From NCBI GenBank assembly GCA_022822005.1, contig JAJECO010000016.1:1-64000 (forward strand): a stretch of 64,000 nt of DNA, given 5' to 3'. The notes beneath the pieces were generated by a model. The model searched no databases and was not told the origin of the DNA. It worked only from the letters and a program-made list of their open reading frames with translations. Below are positions 1 through 7,845 of the stretch, piece by piece. This DNA comes from Candidatus Poribacteria bacterium (GTDB lineage Bacteria; Poribacteria; WGA-4E; PCPOR2b). The position numbers and the translations under genes were made by a program. The first letter of the stretch is position 1; every line of letters begins with the position of its first letter.

Positions 1-100
1 ACGTGACGAACATGAAACGTGATGTCCCGATAAATCCCCGATGAATCGGGACAGGCGGGCTGCAAGCACCTACAGAAAAACTAAATGCCCCTAACGTGGG
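1..100. repeat. Intergenic repeat remnants at left edge
   Basis: No gene is visible. A hairpin with arms GTCCCGAT (24-31) and ATCGGGAC (45-52) is followed by aggcgggc and later cctac. The same cassette recurs near 31161-31210. An aaacgtga motif at 15-23 recurs in other gaps (11245, 49161, 63637). Confidence 0.5.
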
Positions 101-400
101 CTAAAAGATACCCAATTCGTCCTTGGCCTCTTCGGTCATCATCTCTGGTGTCCAACGCGGCGTCCAAACGACATTGACGTTTACCTCTTCAACGCCCTCA
201 AGCTGTTGGGTGACATGCTGCGTGCCGTTGACAAGCTGTCCGCCCGCAGGACAACCGGGACTGGTCAGGGTCATTGTGATATTTACGGTTTCGTCTTCGA
301 TATCAACACCGTAAATCAGTCCCATATCCACGATGTTAATACCAACTTCTGGATCTATAATTTCTTTGACTGCCTCAAATACGGTATCTTCTGTTACCAT
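101..400 (-). CDS. sufT: SufT/DUF59 (MIP18-like) Fe-S assembly protein
   Basis: This 99-residue single-domain MIP18/DUF59 protein belongs to a family that helps load Fe-S clusters onto client proteins. Seen: the family opening IIDPEVGINIVDMGLIY, the TLTSPGCPAG loop with the conserved Cys, and VWTPRWTPEMM near the end, as in SufT. It is the last gene of the minus-strand suf operon, 12 bp after the Rieske gene, so it is probably translated from the same mRNA. The length is normal for the family. A phenylacetate-degradation PaaD role is unlikely because no paa genes are present. Confidence 0.88.
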   Translation of the reverse strand: MVTEDTVFEAVKEIIDPEVGINIVDMGLIYGVDIEDETVNITMTLTSPGCPAGGQLVNGTQHVTQQLEGVEEVNVNVVWTPRWTPEMMTEEAKDELGIF

Positions 401-412
401 GGGTGGCCTCCA

Positions 413-727
413 TCAATAATCCGCGCGGACGAGAATCTCATCGCCCTCAACTTTAACTTCGTAACACTCAACCGGCTCGGTTGCCGGCATACAGAGCACT
501 GCACCGGTACAGACGTTAAAGCGTGCGCCGTGTCGTGGGCATTCGATTTCCTCACCATCGAGTTCGCCTTCAGCGAGGGGACCTCCATCGTGGGTGCAGA
601 CATCTTCGATAGCGAAAAACTCGCCGTTCACGTTAAATAGTGCAACGGGTATGTCGTCCACTTCAACCAGTTTTTTTCCTCCCGGCGGTAGCTCACTGAC
701 TTTTGCGACCTCAAAAAAATCGCTCAT
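413..727 (-). CDS. Rieske [2Fe-2S] ferredoxin-like protein
   Basis: This 104-residue stand-alone Rieske protein resembles the ferredoxin subunits of non-heme iron oxygenases. The cluster ligands are C44-T-H46 and C63-P-R-H66, in the usual CxH...CxxH arrangement. The ATG at 727 overlaps the end of the sufU gene by 4 bp (ATGA), which fixes the start and implies translational coupling; a longer upstream reading would lie inside sufU. There is no oxygenase partner nearby. From context it probably supplies electrons during Fe-S assembly rather than serving a dioxygenase. That role is inferred. Confidence 0.87.
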   Translation of the reverse strand: MSDFFEVAKVSELPPGGKKLVEVDDIPVALFNVNGEFFAIEDVCTHDGGPLAEGELDGEEIECPRHGARFNVCTGAVLCMPATEPVECYEVKVEGDEILVRADY

Positions 728-1122
728 TCGGTCTCCTCGTCTTCTTCCCCGGGCCAACATTTGAGGCCATAAGCTCCTGCCTTTAGCACTTTCAGCGCTA
801 AAAGTCCACACTTGAGACGGACGGGACCTAAGGGGATACCGAGCATATCCAACATGTCATCTTTGTTTAACTGCTTGACCTCATCCAGATGTTTGCCTTT
901 AACCTCTTCCGTCAACATTGAAGCGGCTGCTAGGCTGATAGTACAACCGTGACCGCAGAACCGCAGTTTGGTTATAATACCGTCCTCAACCTGGAGATCC
1001 ATCCGAATCTGATCGCCGCACAGGGGATTGTCTTCCTCATAGGAGATGTCAGGGTCCTCAAGGGTCCCGTAATTACTTGGGTTTTCGTAATGATCGAGAA
1101 TGTCTTCTTCGTAAATATTCAT
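724..1122 (-). CDS. sufU: SufU-type Fe-S scaffold / sulfur relay protein
   Basis: This 132-residue NifU-N/IscU-like protein takes sulfur from SufS in systems that lack SufE. Conserved cysteines are C35 (PLCGD), C60 (CGHGC, with C56 also present) and C105 (RLKCGLLAL), matching the three Zn/cluster ligands of SufU. The start overlaps the sufS stop by 4 bp and the end overlaps the Rieske start by 4 bp, a tightly coupled trio. The acidic tail (GEEDEETE) is unremarkable. No sufE gene is seen, consistent with SufU filling that role. Confidence 0.93.
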   Translation of the reverse strand: MNIYEEDILDHYENPSNYGTLEDPDISYEEDNPLCGDQIRMDLQVEDGIITKLRFCGHGCTISLAAASMLTEEVKGKHLDEVKQLNKDDMLDMLGIPLGPVRLKCGLLALKVLKAGAYGLKCWPGEEDEETE

Positions 1123-2381
1123 CTTCGTCTCCGCGTCAGCATACGCTGGGCTTTCAGCAATCCGTCATGCAGGGTATCGATTTCCTCAAGTTTGTTGTAA
1201 AGGTAGAAACTTGCGCGGACTGTGGCGATAACTCCATATTTCTGCATGAGCGGTTGTGCACAATGGTGTCCGGCACGGACTGCAACGCCAACGGTATCTA
1301 AGACGCCTGCTAAATCGTGAGGGTGGATACCCTCTAAGTTAAATGTAATTGCCCCTGTTTTTTGCCGGGGCTTGGGGCCGTAAATCGTAATGTCCTCAAT
1401 TTCGTTGAGTTTCTGGTGTGCATATTCGAGCAGTTCCTGTTCATGCACGAAGATCGCTTCCAAGCCAACTTTGTTGAGATAGTCTACAGCAGCTGCAAGT
1501 CCAATTGCTTCCGCAATGGCTGGCGTTCCTGCTTCAAATTTGGCTGGCACATCGGCATAGGTCGAACTTTCGCGCTGGACAGAGCGGATCATCGAGCCAC
1601 CGCCCAAAAATGGTGGCATCTCCTCTAAGAGGTCTGACTTGCCGTACAGAATACCGATGCCGGTGGGACCGCACATTTTGTGTCCTGAAAAGGCGAGAAA
1701 GTCGCAATCTAGCCCCTGTACATCCACGTTGAAATGCGGCACACTCTGTGCGCCATCAATCAGCACTTTCGCGCCGACATCATGGGCAGCGGCTATAAGT
1801 TCCTGAACGGGATTGACAGTGCCGAGGACGTTGGAAACGTGTGTCATCGCAACTATCTTGGTGCGCTCTGTCAGCAATTCGTCCAAACCATCAAGCTGCA
1901 GCACCCCTTCGTCGGTGATTTCAATAAATCGTAGCTTCGCTCCGGTGCGTTGGGATAGCAACTGCCACGGCAGCAGGTTGCTGTGGTGTTCCATCACCGT
2001 GACAAGGATTTCATCGCCCTCTCGGAGATTGGCACTCCCCCAACTGTAGGCCACTAGGTTGATTGATTCGGTGGTGTTTCGTGTAAAGATAATCTGGCTT
2101 GGACGGCGGGCATTGATGAAGCGCCCGATCCGCTGGCGCGCCTCCTCATGCTTGGCGGTCGCTTCCTCAGAGATACGGTAGATGCCCCGATGTATATTTG
2201 AGTTGTAGGTCCGATAATACGCGTCCATCGCCTCAATCACGCAGTCTGGTGTTTGGGAGGTCGCAGCACTATCCAGATAGATCAAGGGTAGGTCGCTTTC
2301 CCCTTTTAGAATGGAAAAATCGTTTCGGATAGCTTCGCTATCAAGCGGATTGAGTGAATTATTCATAGGTTGGGCGTACAT
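1119..2381 (-). CDS. sufS: SufS cysteine desulfurase
   Basis: This 420-residue class V aminotransferase-fold PLP enzyme removes sulfur from cysteine as a persulfide for Fe-S assembly. The PLP lysine is K235 in FSGHKMCGPTG and the catalytic cysteine is C374 in RAGHHCAQP, the short-loop SufS/group II form. Starts at 2381 or 2366 are both possible; neither has a strong ribosome site and the longer is given. A 13-bp stem-loop lies about 30 bp upstream. It forms a coupled unit with sufU and the Rieske gene downstream. Confidence 0.95.
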   Translation of the reverse strand: MYAQPMNNSLNPLDSEAIRNDFSILKGESDLPLIYLDSAATSQTPDCVIEAMDAYYRTYNSNIHRGIYRISEEATAKHEEARQRIGRFINARRPSQIIFTRNTTESINLVAYSWGSANLREGDEILVTVMEHHSNLLPWQLLSQRTGAKLRFIEITDEGVLQLDGLDELLTERTKIVAMTHVSNVLGTVNPVQELIAAAHDVGAKVLIDGAQSVPHFNVDVQGLDCDFLAFSGHKMCGPTGIGILYGKSDLLEEMPPFLGGGSMIRSVQRESSTYADVPAKFEAGTPAIAEAIGLAAAVDYLNKVGLEAIFVHEQELLEYAHQKLNEIEDITIYGPKPRQKTGAITFNLEGIHPHDLAGVLDTVGVAVRAGHHCAQPLMQKYGVIATVRASFYLYNKLEEIDTLHDGLLKAQRMLTRRRR

Positions 2382-2408
2382 CAGGATTCCAATTCAAATC
2401 AGGATTTA

Positions 2409-2446
2409 AGGATTCAAGGATTAGTAAGATTATATCCTTGAATCCT
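2409..2446. other. 13-bp stem-loop upstream of sufS
   Basis: Perfect inverted repeat AGGATTCAAGGAT (2409-2421) and its complement (2434-2446) with a 12-nt loop, lying in the glutaredoxin-sufS gap. There is no T-run after it on the operon strand, so it is not a clear terminator. It may act as an mRNA processing or stability element within the operon. Confidence 0.55.
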
Positions 2447-2468
2447 GATGTTTGCTCATGTTAGGAAG

Positions 2469-2562
2469 TGTGCAACAGAAACCGAGTTTTTGTAGGGGTT
2501 GGGTTCCCAACCCGTGCTACGGGCGGGGGAACCCCGCCCCTACGGTTTCTCTTCGCGCTTTG
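2469..2562. repeat. Hairpin repeat with REP pair inserted
   Basis: The outer parts (gcaacagaaaccgagttttt on the left, ggtttctcttcgcgctttg on the right) match the 6738-6788 repeat. Its loop region is replaced here by two palindromes at 2492-2543, one beginning GTAG and the other ending CTAC. This reads as a nested insertion. Confidence 0.6.
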
Positions 2563-2609
2563 CACCTTCTTTTGACATGAGCCCTACGTTTTACACATGG
2601 GTAACTTAT

Positions 2610-2746
2610 CAGAATTTACGCAAATTTGGTACGCGGGGGTAGATTTTTGATGTTAACCCCCTACAATCCCCCAACCCCCTAAATCCCCCTTGTCAGGGGG
2701 ACTTTGGAAAATCAGGGGGACTTATGAACGCGCTGCGTAAGTCCTG
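2610..2746. repeat. MITE-like element (TAGGACTTACGCA family), copy 1
   Basis: Left end cAGAATTTACGCA and right end TGCGTAAGTCCTg are imperfect inverted repeats. Inside is the core CCCTTGTCAGGGGGACTT. TTAT flanks both sides and may be a decayed target duplication. On the minus strand the glutaredoxin stop codon TAA lies directly against the element. Confidence 0.65.
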
Positions 2747-3121
2747 TTATTTTGAAAAGAGGTTGCTTGCCCAGTTACTCAATTTGCCGCCTGAGAATGA
2801 GACATCGACTGTCTCACCGTGATCTTCACATGCCGCGTCTGTCGGCACGCCAGCATCGGCGTCACTCTGTTGGACATAGCCTTTTGCGATAAGGTATGCT
2901 TCAACTTCGTCGCCACTGACATCGGCGATAATCTCGTCGTTGATTTCGATTGTCGGTTGAAGTGGTTGTCCACTCTTCTCGACCATCTCTTGATAGTTAT
3001 CTGCGTTGTTAATAATGTCGCGATCGTCGTATTCCAATCCATACTTTTGGAAGATGGCGCGGACACCGTTGCTCCAACCGCAGACAGGTTTCATATAAGC
3101 GGTAATTTTCGGCTGACTCAT
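2747..3121 (-). CDS. Monothiol glutaredoxin-like protein
   Basis: A 124-residue glutaredoxin-fold protein. The active-site motif is C14-G-W-S17 (KPVCGWSNG), close to the CGFS motif of monothiol glutaredoxins that carry [2Fe-2S] clusters. PLQPTIEINDEIIADVSGDEVEAYL supplies the cis-Pro and the GSH-binding GDE region. A roughly 30-residue tail after the fold (DADAGVPTDAACEDHGETVDV) is not typical of the family. It sits between sufD and sufS, consistent with Fe-S carriage or transfer. A MITE-like element abuts its stop codon. Confidence 0.85.
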   Translation of the reverse strand: MSQPKITAYMKPVCGWSNGVRAIFQKYGLEYDDRDIINNADNYQEMVEKSGQPLQPTIEINDEIIADVSGDEVEAYLIAKGYVQQSDADAGVPTDAACEDHGETVDVSFSGGKLSNWASNLFSK

Positions 3122-3213
3122 TATTGGGTTCCTTTCAATTTTGAAATGTCTCCGACAGGTTCGGAGGGTTGGATATAGCGGACTAGATTTAGTCTATTCG
3201 CCGCTGTTAATGG

Positions 3214-4623
3214 TTACATCGTCAATTTGTGATCGATCGACTGCTGCAGCTGCGATCGAACCGATTCTAACGAAATCCGTTGCATCACCGGTTCAAAGAA
3301 GCCGTCAACAATTAACCGTTCCGCTGCGTCGTGGGACAATCCACGACTCATGAGGTAAAACACCTGATCTTTATCAATAGGACCTGCTGTGGCACCGTGC
3401 GTACAGCGAATGCCTTCACTGGCTAAGATTTCAAGTCCGGGCAGGGGGTCTGCGCGGGCATGGTCACTTAACATCAGGTTATCGTTTTTCTGATAGGCGT
3501 CGGTATGTTGACCGCCGGGGTGGACATGGATCATCCCCGCCCACACACTCCGCGAGCGATCCTTGAGGACTGTTCGATAGAGTAGGTCACTGGTGGTGTG
3601 GGGTGCTTTGTGGTCTTGATAGGTATGGATATCGAGATGCTGACGGGCGTGGGTAAAGGTCAATCCGAGCATCTCGACATGACTTCCTGACGCTTCAAGC
3701 ACCGACTCTTGGTTGAGCTTGCTGACACGACTCCCTAATGCGCTCGACACCCAACGCAACTGTGCATCTCTCCCTATAATCGCGCGTTGTGTCGAGAAAT
3801 TCCAGACCCGGAGGTTCCACCTTTGAACCCCGACATAGTTGACATGGGCGTTATCTGCGACGAGAATTTCGACAGCACCGCAGTGCAACCCGGGCGTATC
3901 TGTATCCCCCGAAAGGTGTTCCTCCAACACGGTGACTTGGCTACCTTCATCGGCAACAATCAGCGTGTGTGACAGGTCTGTATGTCCGGCTTCGGACAGT
4001 GCGACAAACACGCGCAACGGGACTTCAAGGACGACACCTTTGGGAACGTGCAGCAGATAACCGCCCTGCCAGAACGCGCCGTGGAGGGCGTCGAACTTAT
4101 TCCAATCTACTGGGACGGCTTTGGTCATAAAGTGGGACTCGACCAGTTCGGGACGTTCCTTCAACGCGGTATTCATATCCGCGAAGTAGACGCCTTTGCG
4201 TTCAAGGTCTTCCCCCAGTGCGACATTGCGGACGATTCCGTCCTGTTGGACTATCTGTCCTGTATCTCCGTTTAGCGACGCCAATCGATCTTTCAGTGTA
4301 TCGGATAGCGGCGCACTTTCAGCGGATTCGGAAGGCGAAAGCGCGACCGGATGATACCGATCCAGTTTGAAGGGACGTAGGTCTGTGCGACGCCAATAGT
4401 CTTGCACGTGCATATCCGTCGTCCGCTTCCACGTATCCTCATTGGGTGTCTTGGGGATTGGCAACCGGTCGTAAACATCGTAGGCTGCCAGCCGCCGCTC
4501 GCGCATCCAACGGGGTTCGTCTTGCGTTTTGGATATATGCTCTACAAATTCTCGTGAAAAATCCCCCGTTTGAACCTCGTAAGGGGGATTGGGGTTTAAC
4601 TCTGAAGGCAATTCGTTCTCCAT
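3214..4623 (-). CDS. sufD: SufD, Fe-S cluster assembly scaffold subunit
   Basis: This beta-helix protein partners SufB and SufC in the SufBCD scaffold. The C-terminal SufB/D signature is clear: [26 protein letters not shown], with the conserved His that helps form the nascent cluster site. I chose the ATG at 4623 (469 residues); a TTG at 4638 is possible but has no better ribosome site. Residues about 9-21 (NPNPPYEVQTGDF) are encoded by C-rich/G-rich DNA that resembles the intergenic MITE core, so the N-terminus may have been altered by a repeat. It is separated from sufB by an antitoxin-like gene. Confidence 0.93.
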   Translation of the reverse strand: MENELPSELNPNPPYEVQTGDFSREFVEHISKTQDEPRWMRERRLAAYDVYDRLPIPKTPNEDTWKRTTDMHVQDYWRRTDLRPFKLDRYHPVALSPSESAESAPLSDTLKDRLASLNGDTGQIVQQDGIVRNVALGEDLERKGVYFADMNTALKERPELVESHFMTKAVPVDWNKFDALHGAFWQGGYLLHVPKGVVLEVPLRVFVALSEAGHTDLSHTLIVADEGSQVTVLEEHLSGDTDTPGLHCGAVEILVADNAHVNYVGVQRWNLRVWNFSTQRAIIGRDAQLRWVSSALGSRVSKLNQESVLEASGSHVEMLGLTFTHARQHLDIHTYQDHKAPHTTSDLLYRTVLKDRSRSVWAGMIHVHPGGQHTDAYQKNDNLMLSDHARADPLPGLEILASEGIRCTHGATAGPIDKDQVFYLMSRGLSHDAAERLIVDGFFEPVMQRISLESVRSQLQQSIDHKLTM

Positions 4624-4819
4624 CTTTCTCTTGAACAATAAGGAAAATGTGTGTATCCAGCAAACGTTTTATTAAGGGCTAGGAGTCGCGCGCTACTACG
4701 CACCACCAAGATAAAAGGCGAATCAACAGAGCTATTTGTAGTTCGGCGATTCATCGCCGCAGAACACGACTTCCAACACCCGTTTCTTAATCCCGATTTA
4801 TCGGGGATTCATCGGGCAA
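4624..4819. repeat. Gap downstream of the antitoxin-like gene, with REP palindromes
   Basis: This is the upstream part of the 4624-4984 gap. A GTAG-bordered palindrome with arms TTCGGCGAT and ATCGCCGCAGAA spans 4738-4766, and a cccgatttatcggggattcatcgggcaactac cassette covers roughly 4791-4823. The same modules recur at 42060-42120. No gene is seen. Confidence 0.5.
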
Positions 4820-4930
4820 CTACAGTAGGGTCTTAGGTTCATAGTCGGGCGATTTATCGAATATCCGTTGCGTCGCACGGTAGTGTTTGGTGAATTGAGC
4901 CAGATACTTTAGCGCGATGTCGTTGGTATC
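4820..4930 (-). pseudogene. Unrecognised coding remnant (3' end)
   Basis: Read on the minus strand, 4930 to 4820 encodes an uninterrupted protein-like stretch beginning DTNDIALKYLAQFTKHYRA and ending KSPDYEPKT-LL-stop. It has no start: a palindromic repeat (4935-4953) and a TGCGTAAATCCTA end lie directly upstream. The last two codons and the stop fall in repeat DNA. This looks like the tail of a gene cut by repeat insertion, lying where a toxin partner of the antitoxin gene might be expected. I do not recognise the family. Confidence 0.25.
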
Positions 4931-4934
4931 TGAC

Positions 4935-4977
4935 GCGCAATGAATTGCGCTACTACAAACCGCACTGCGTAAATCCT
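4935..4977. repeat. GCGCAA REP palindrome plus MITE end
   Basis: The stem GCGCAA-tgaa-TTGCGC followed by CTAC (4935-4953) recurs at 31767 and 42003. It is followed by TGCGTAAATCCTA (4965-4977), a diverged right end of the TAGGACTTACGCA element family. No matching left end is seen. Confidence 0.6.
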
Positions 4978-4984
4978 ATGCAGA

Positions 4985-5248
4985 TTAGGAAACCTGCGTC
5001 CCAATTCGCTTGCCCTCAAATTGCTCGATAATTTCTTCTGGCAACGGATCATCAAAGTCATCAGGAACTCGAAATTCACCCGCACATAAGCCAAAAGGGC
5101 GAAGTTCCCGCGTATGATTTGTCTCAATCGGTTTGATTGCCGCTATAGGCTTGTCAACTTGTACAATAACAAGCGTTTCGCCGGCTTGAACGCGATGGAG
5201 ATAGCCCAAGAAATCACGCTGAATTTCGTCAAGGGTGACTGTTGCCAT
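4985..5248 (-). CDS. Phd/YefM-like antitoxin (orphan)
   Basis: An 87-residue protein. Its N-terminal half, VTLDEIQRDFLGYLHRVQAGETLVIV then PIAAIKPI, matches the DNA-binding fold of Phd/YefM-type type II antitoxins. The C-terminal part, RPFGLCAGEFRVPDDFDDPLPEEIIEQFEG, resembles the toxin-binding tail found in antitoxins paired with PIN toxins. No toxin gene follows; only a short coding remnant (4820-4930) and repeats do. It lies inside the suf operon between sufB and sufD, in the same orientation, so it is probably co-transcribed with them. Confidence 0.75.
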   Translation of the reverse strand: MATVTLDEIQRDFLGYLHRVQAGETLVIVQVDKPIAAIKPIETNHTRELRPFGLCAGEFRVPDDFDDPLPEEIIEQFEGKRIGTQVS

Positions 5249-5290
5249 GTCATTTCCTCGAAATTGAGTGAGCCCTCTAGTTGTTCCTCT

Positions 5291-6712
5291 CTATCCCACC
5301 GAACCTTCCATCTGGAGTTGGATCAGGCGGTTCATTTCGACTGCGTACTCCATTGGGAGTTCTTTTACGAGCGGTTCAATGAATCCGTTGACGATCATCG
5401 TCGAGGCTTCCTCTTCGGACAATCCACGGCTCATCAGATAGAAAAGTTGCTCCTCGCCGATCTTACTGACGCGCGCTTCGTGACCGACGTTCACATCGTC
5501 TGCGTCAATCTGGATAACCGGATAGGTATCGGACCGCGAGTCTTCGTCAAGGATTAGTGCATCACATTCGACGTTGGACTTGCACCCTTTCGCACCGTTG
5601 AGCACTTTGAGTTCGCCGCGGTAACTGGAACGTCCTCCGTCTTTGCTAATGGACTTGGAGGTGATGCGGGAACTGGTGTTCGGTGCACAGTGGATGACCT
5701 TACCGCCAGCGTCCTGATGCTGTCCCTTGGTGGCAAATGCGATTGAGAGGATCTCTCCGTGTGCGCCCGGTTCCATCATGTAGATGCTTGGGTACTTCAT
5801 CGTAAGTTTTGAGCCGAGGTTACCGTCGATCCATTCCATGTGGGCATCTTCGTAAGCGGTCGCTCGCTTGGTTACGAGATTATATACGTTGTTCGCCCAG
5901 TTTTGGATGGTGGTGTAGCGCACCCGCGATCCCTTCTTGCAAATAATCTCAACGACAGCACTATGCAACGATTCACTGGAAAAGGTTGGTGCCGTGCAGC
6001 CTTCGACGTAATGGACTTCCGCGCCTTCGTCGGCAATAATCAGGGTCCGCTCAAACTGACCCATGTTTTCGCTGTTGATACGGAAATACGCCTGTAGCGG
6101 GTAGTCTACTTTTACGCCGGGCGGGACATAGATGAAAGAGCCACCCGACCAGACCGCTGAGTTGAGCGCGGCCAGTTTGTTATCCGCGGACGGAATCACC
6201 GTACCGAAATACTCTTTGACCAGATCCGGATATTCACGGATGGCTGTATCGGTATCGACGAAGATAACGCCAATCTTCTCCAACTCTTCTTCGATGTTAT
6301 GGTAGACAACTTCCGAATCGTATTGGGCACCGACGCCGGCGAGGAATTTTCGTTCGGCTTCTGGGATACCGAGTCGATCAAAGGTTTTCTTGATGTCGTC
6401 GGGAACATCGTCCCAGCTGCGTTCGACCCGATCAGACGCTTTGACATAGTAGTAGATGTCGTCGTAGTCGAGTCCAGAGAGGTCACCGCCCCATTTCAGA
6501 TCCGGCTTCTGTTTGAAGATTTCATAGGCTTTCAGCCGGTATTCACGCATCCAATCGGGTTCACCCTTGACATCACACATCTCGTTGATGACTTCGGTGT
6601 CCAAGCCCTTTCGCGATTTGAAAACAGGCTTAACATCATCGTGAAACCCGTATTTATATTCGTCGCTTACGCCAATGTCTACTGTCTCATTTGGCTTTTC
6701 TTGTTCTGCCAT
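5291..6712 (-). CDS. sufB: SufB, Fe-S cluster assembly scaffold subunit
   Basis: A 473-residue SufB. The SufB core is intact: [17 protein letters not shown], then VEC383DAL carrying the conserved cysteine, [28 protein letters not shown], and an IVNGFIEPL tail. SufB accepts persulfide sulfur and builds the cluster with SufC and SufD. An AAGGAA ribosome site precedes the ATG at 6712. Upstream sufC is separated by a strong hairpin; downstream, an antitoxin-like gene separates it from sufD. Length and motifs are normal for the family. Confidence 0.96.
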   Translation of the reverse strand: MAEQEKPNETVDIGVSDEYKYGFHDDVKPVFKSRKGLDTEVINEMCDVKGEPDWMREYRLKAYEIFKQKPDLKWGGDLSGLDYDDIYYYVKASDRVERSWDDVPDDIKKTFDRLGIPEAERKFLAGVGAQYDSEVVYHNIEEELEKIGVIFVDTDTAIREYPDLVKEYFGTVIPSADNKLAALNSAVWSGGSFIYVPPGVKVDYPLQAYFRINSENMGQFERTLIIADEGAEVHYVEGCTAPTFSSESLHSAVVEIICKKGSRVRYTTIQNWANNVYNLVTKRATAYEDAHMEWIDGNLGSKLTMKYPSIYMMEPGAHGEILSIAFATKGQHQDAGGKVIHCAPNTSSRITSKSISKDGGRSSYRGELKVLNGAKGCKSNVECDALILDEDSRSDTYPVIQIDADDVNVGHEARVSKIGEEQLFYLMSRGLSEEEASTMIVNGFIEPLVKELPMEYAVEMNRLIQLQMEGSVG

Positions 6713-6744
6713 TTTCTGTATTTCCTTTCCGCTCTCAGTGCAAC

Positions 6745-6777
6745 AGAAACCGAGTTTTCAAGAAAAACTCGGTTTCT
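6745..6777. other. 14-bp stem-loop between sufC and sufB
   Basis: AGAAACCGAGTTTT (6745-6758) pairs perfectly with AAAACTCGGTTTCT (6764-6777) across a 5-nt loop. It lies in the 101-bp sufC-sufB gap, and a second copy interrupted by other repeats lies at 2469-2562. No T-run follows on the operon strand. It could attenuate, process or protect the transcript. Confidence 0.6.
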
Positions 6778-6813
6778 CTTCGTGCTTTGTAGTTTTTTCT
6801 ATGAGCCTTGTTG

Positions 6814-7644
6814 TTATGCTCTTAACGAAGGCAATGTATCTTCAACTTCAGTCTCAACAACGGTCTCCGTGAGACCGTGTGCCTCACGAATGGGGTCGTA
6901 GCCTTTCTCCTCCAGTAGTTCAGCAAGCTCCCATCCGCCAGATTCGACCACTCTTCCGTCAAGGAGAATGTGTATGAACTGTGGGCGGATGTAGTTGAGC
7001 AGGCGCGGGTAGTGGGTAATAATCAGCACACCGAGGTTCGGACCGATCAGTTGATTGACACTTTCGCCAACAATACGGACGGCGTCAATATCCAACCCCG
7101 AATCGGTTTCGTCGAGGATAGCGATCTTGGGTTCAAGCATCGCCAGTTGTAGGACTTCGGCTCGCTTCTTCTCGCCGCCGGAGAACCCATCGTTGAGGTA
7201 ACGCCGTGCAAAAGACTCATCAACGCCAAGTTGTTTCATCTTTGCACGCAGCTCTCGGCGAAACTCGCGCATCGGGAGGAGTTCGGTTGCATCTGACCCG
7301 TTTGAATTTTCAGAACGCACGGCACTTACTGCCATACGGAGGAAGTTCGCCATGCTGACCCCGGGGATTGCGGTTGGGTATTGAAACGCAAGGAACAGTC
7401 CTAGTTTTGCACGCTCGTTCGGCTCGAGGTCAAGGATATCTACTCCGCCAATGGAGATTTCCCCAGAATCAATACTGTAGAACGGATTCCCCATTAGTGC
7501 ATTGGCGAGGGTACTTTTGCCGGATCCATTCGGTCCCATAAGTGCGTGGATTTCACCCTGTTTGACACTCAGGTTTAATCCTTTGATGATGGGCTGTTCT
7601 TCCACGCTGACATGTAAATCTTTGATGACTAGTTCGGTACTCAT
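6814..7644 (-). CDS. sufC: SufC, Fe-S assembly ATPase
   Basis: A 276-residue ABC-type ATPase without membrane segments; it binds SufB and SufD and powers the scaffold. Walker A is GPNGSGKST (37-45), the signature is FSGGEKKR (154-161) and Walker B is AILDETDSGLD (175-185). The protein is slightly longer than the usual 250 residues because of a C-terminal tail (GLTETVVETEVEDTLPSLRA). An AAGGAG lies about 12 bp before the ATG. It is the first gene of the suf operon here; any promoter must lie in 7645-7845, which is otherwise full of repeats. Confidence 0.96.
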   Translation of the reverse strand: MSTELVIKDLHVSVEEQPIIKGLNLSVKQGEIHALMGPNGSGKSTLANALMGNPFYSIDSGEISIGGVDILDLEPNERAKLGLFLAFQYPTAIPGVSMANFLRMAVSAVRSENSNGSDATELLPMREFRRELRAKMKQLGVDESFARRYLNDGFSGGEKKRAEVLQLAMLEPKIAILDETDSGLDIDAVRIVGESVNQLIGPNLGVLIITHYPRLLNYIRPQFIHILLDGRVVESGGWELAELLEEKGYDPIREAHGLTETVVETEVEDTLPSLRA

Positions 7645-7705
7645 TAATTCTTGTTCGACTCCTTCTGTATATTAACGCAGTTGCTAGATTCTGTTGATTG
7701 TTATC

Positions 7706-7778
7706 CACATTGCGCTCCTCTGGAGCGCGGATCTTAGAGGTTTCGGCATTCTATAGACATATCGCTCCTCTGGAGCGA
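7706..7778. repeat. Paired-hairpin repeat, CGCTCC version
   Basis: Two hairpins, GCGCTCC-tct-GGAGCGC (7712-7728) and CGCTCC-tct-GGAGCG (7763-7777), are introduced by ccacat and ctatagacatat. The same layout recurs at 15629, 29811 and 34173, and with a CGCCCC stem at 12216, 15923, 32891 and 46063. Confidence 0.75.
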
Positions 7779-7809
7779 GGGTTACCATATGCTGCCGTAA
7801 TGGTCGGGT

Positions 7810-7833
7810 GTCGAGATGTAAATCTCGACCTAC
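7810..7833. repeat. GTCGAGAT REP palindrome
   Basis: GTCGAGAT-gtaa-ATCTCGAC followed by CTAC. Related copies are at 9190-9213, 31823-31846 and, truncated, 34399-34420. It lies between moaA and sufC. Confidence 0.7.
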
Positions 7834-7845
7834 AGGATAATGTGA

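Noticed and set aside
206-640. Plus-strand 144-residue frame opposite SufT and Rieske
   Set aside because: It is the antisense shadow of two well-identified genes and has no ribosome site.
4985-5248. SufE or Fe-S accessory protein
   Set aside because: The gene lies in the suf operon but the sequence has no Cys-containing SufE motif; it matches antitoxins instead.
6299-6901. Plus-strand 200-residue frame across sufB and sufC
   Set aside because: It covers the sufC-sufB hairpin and opposes clear suf genes; composition looks like a shadow.
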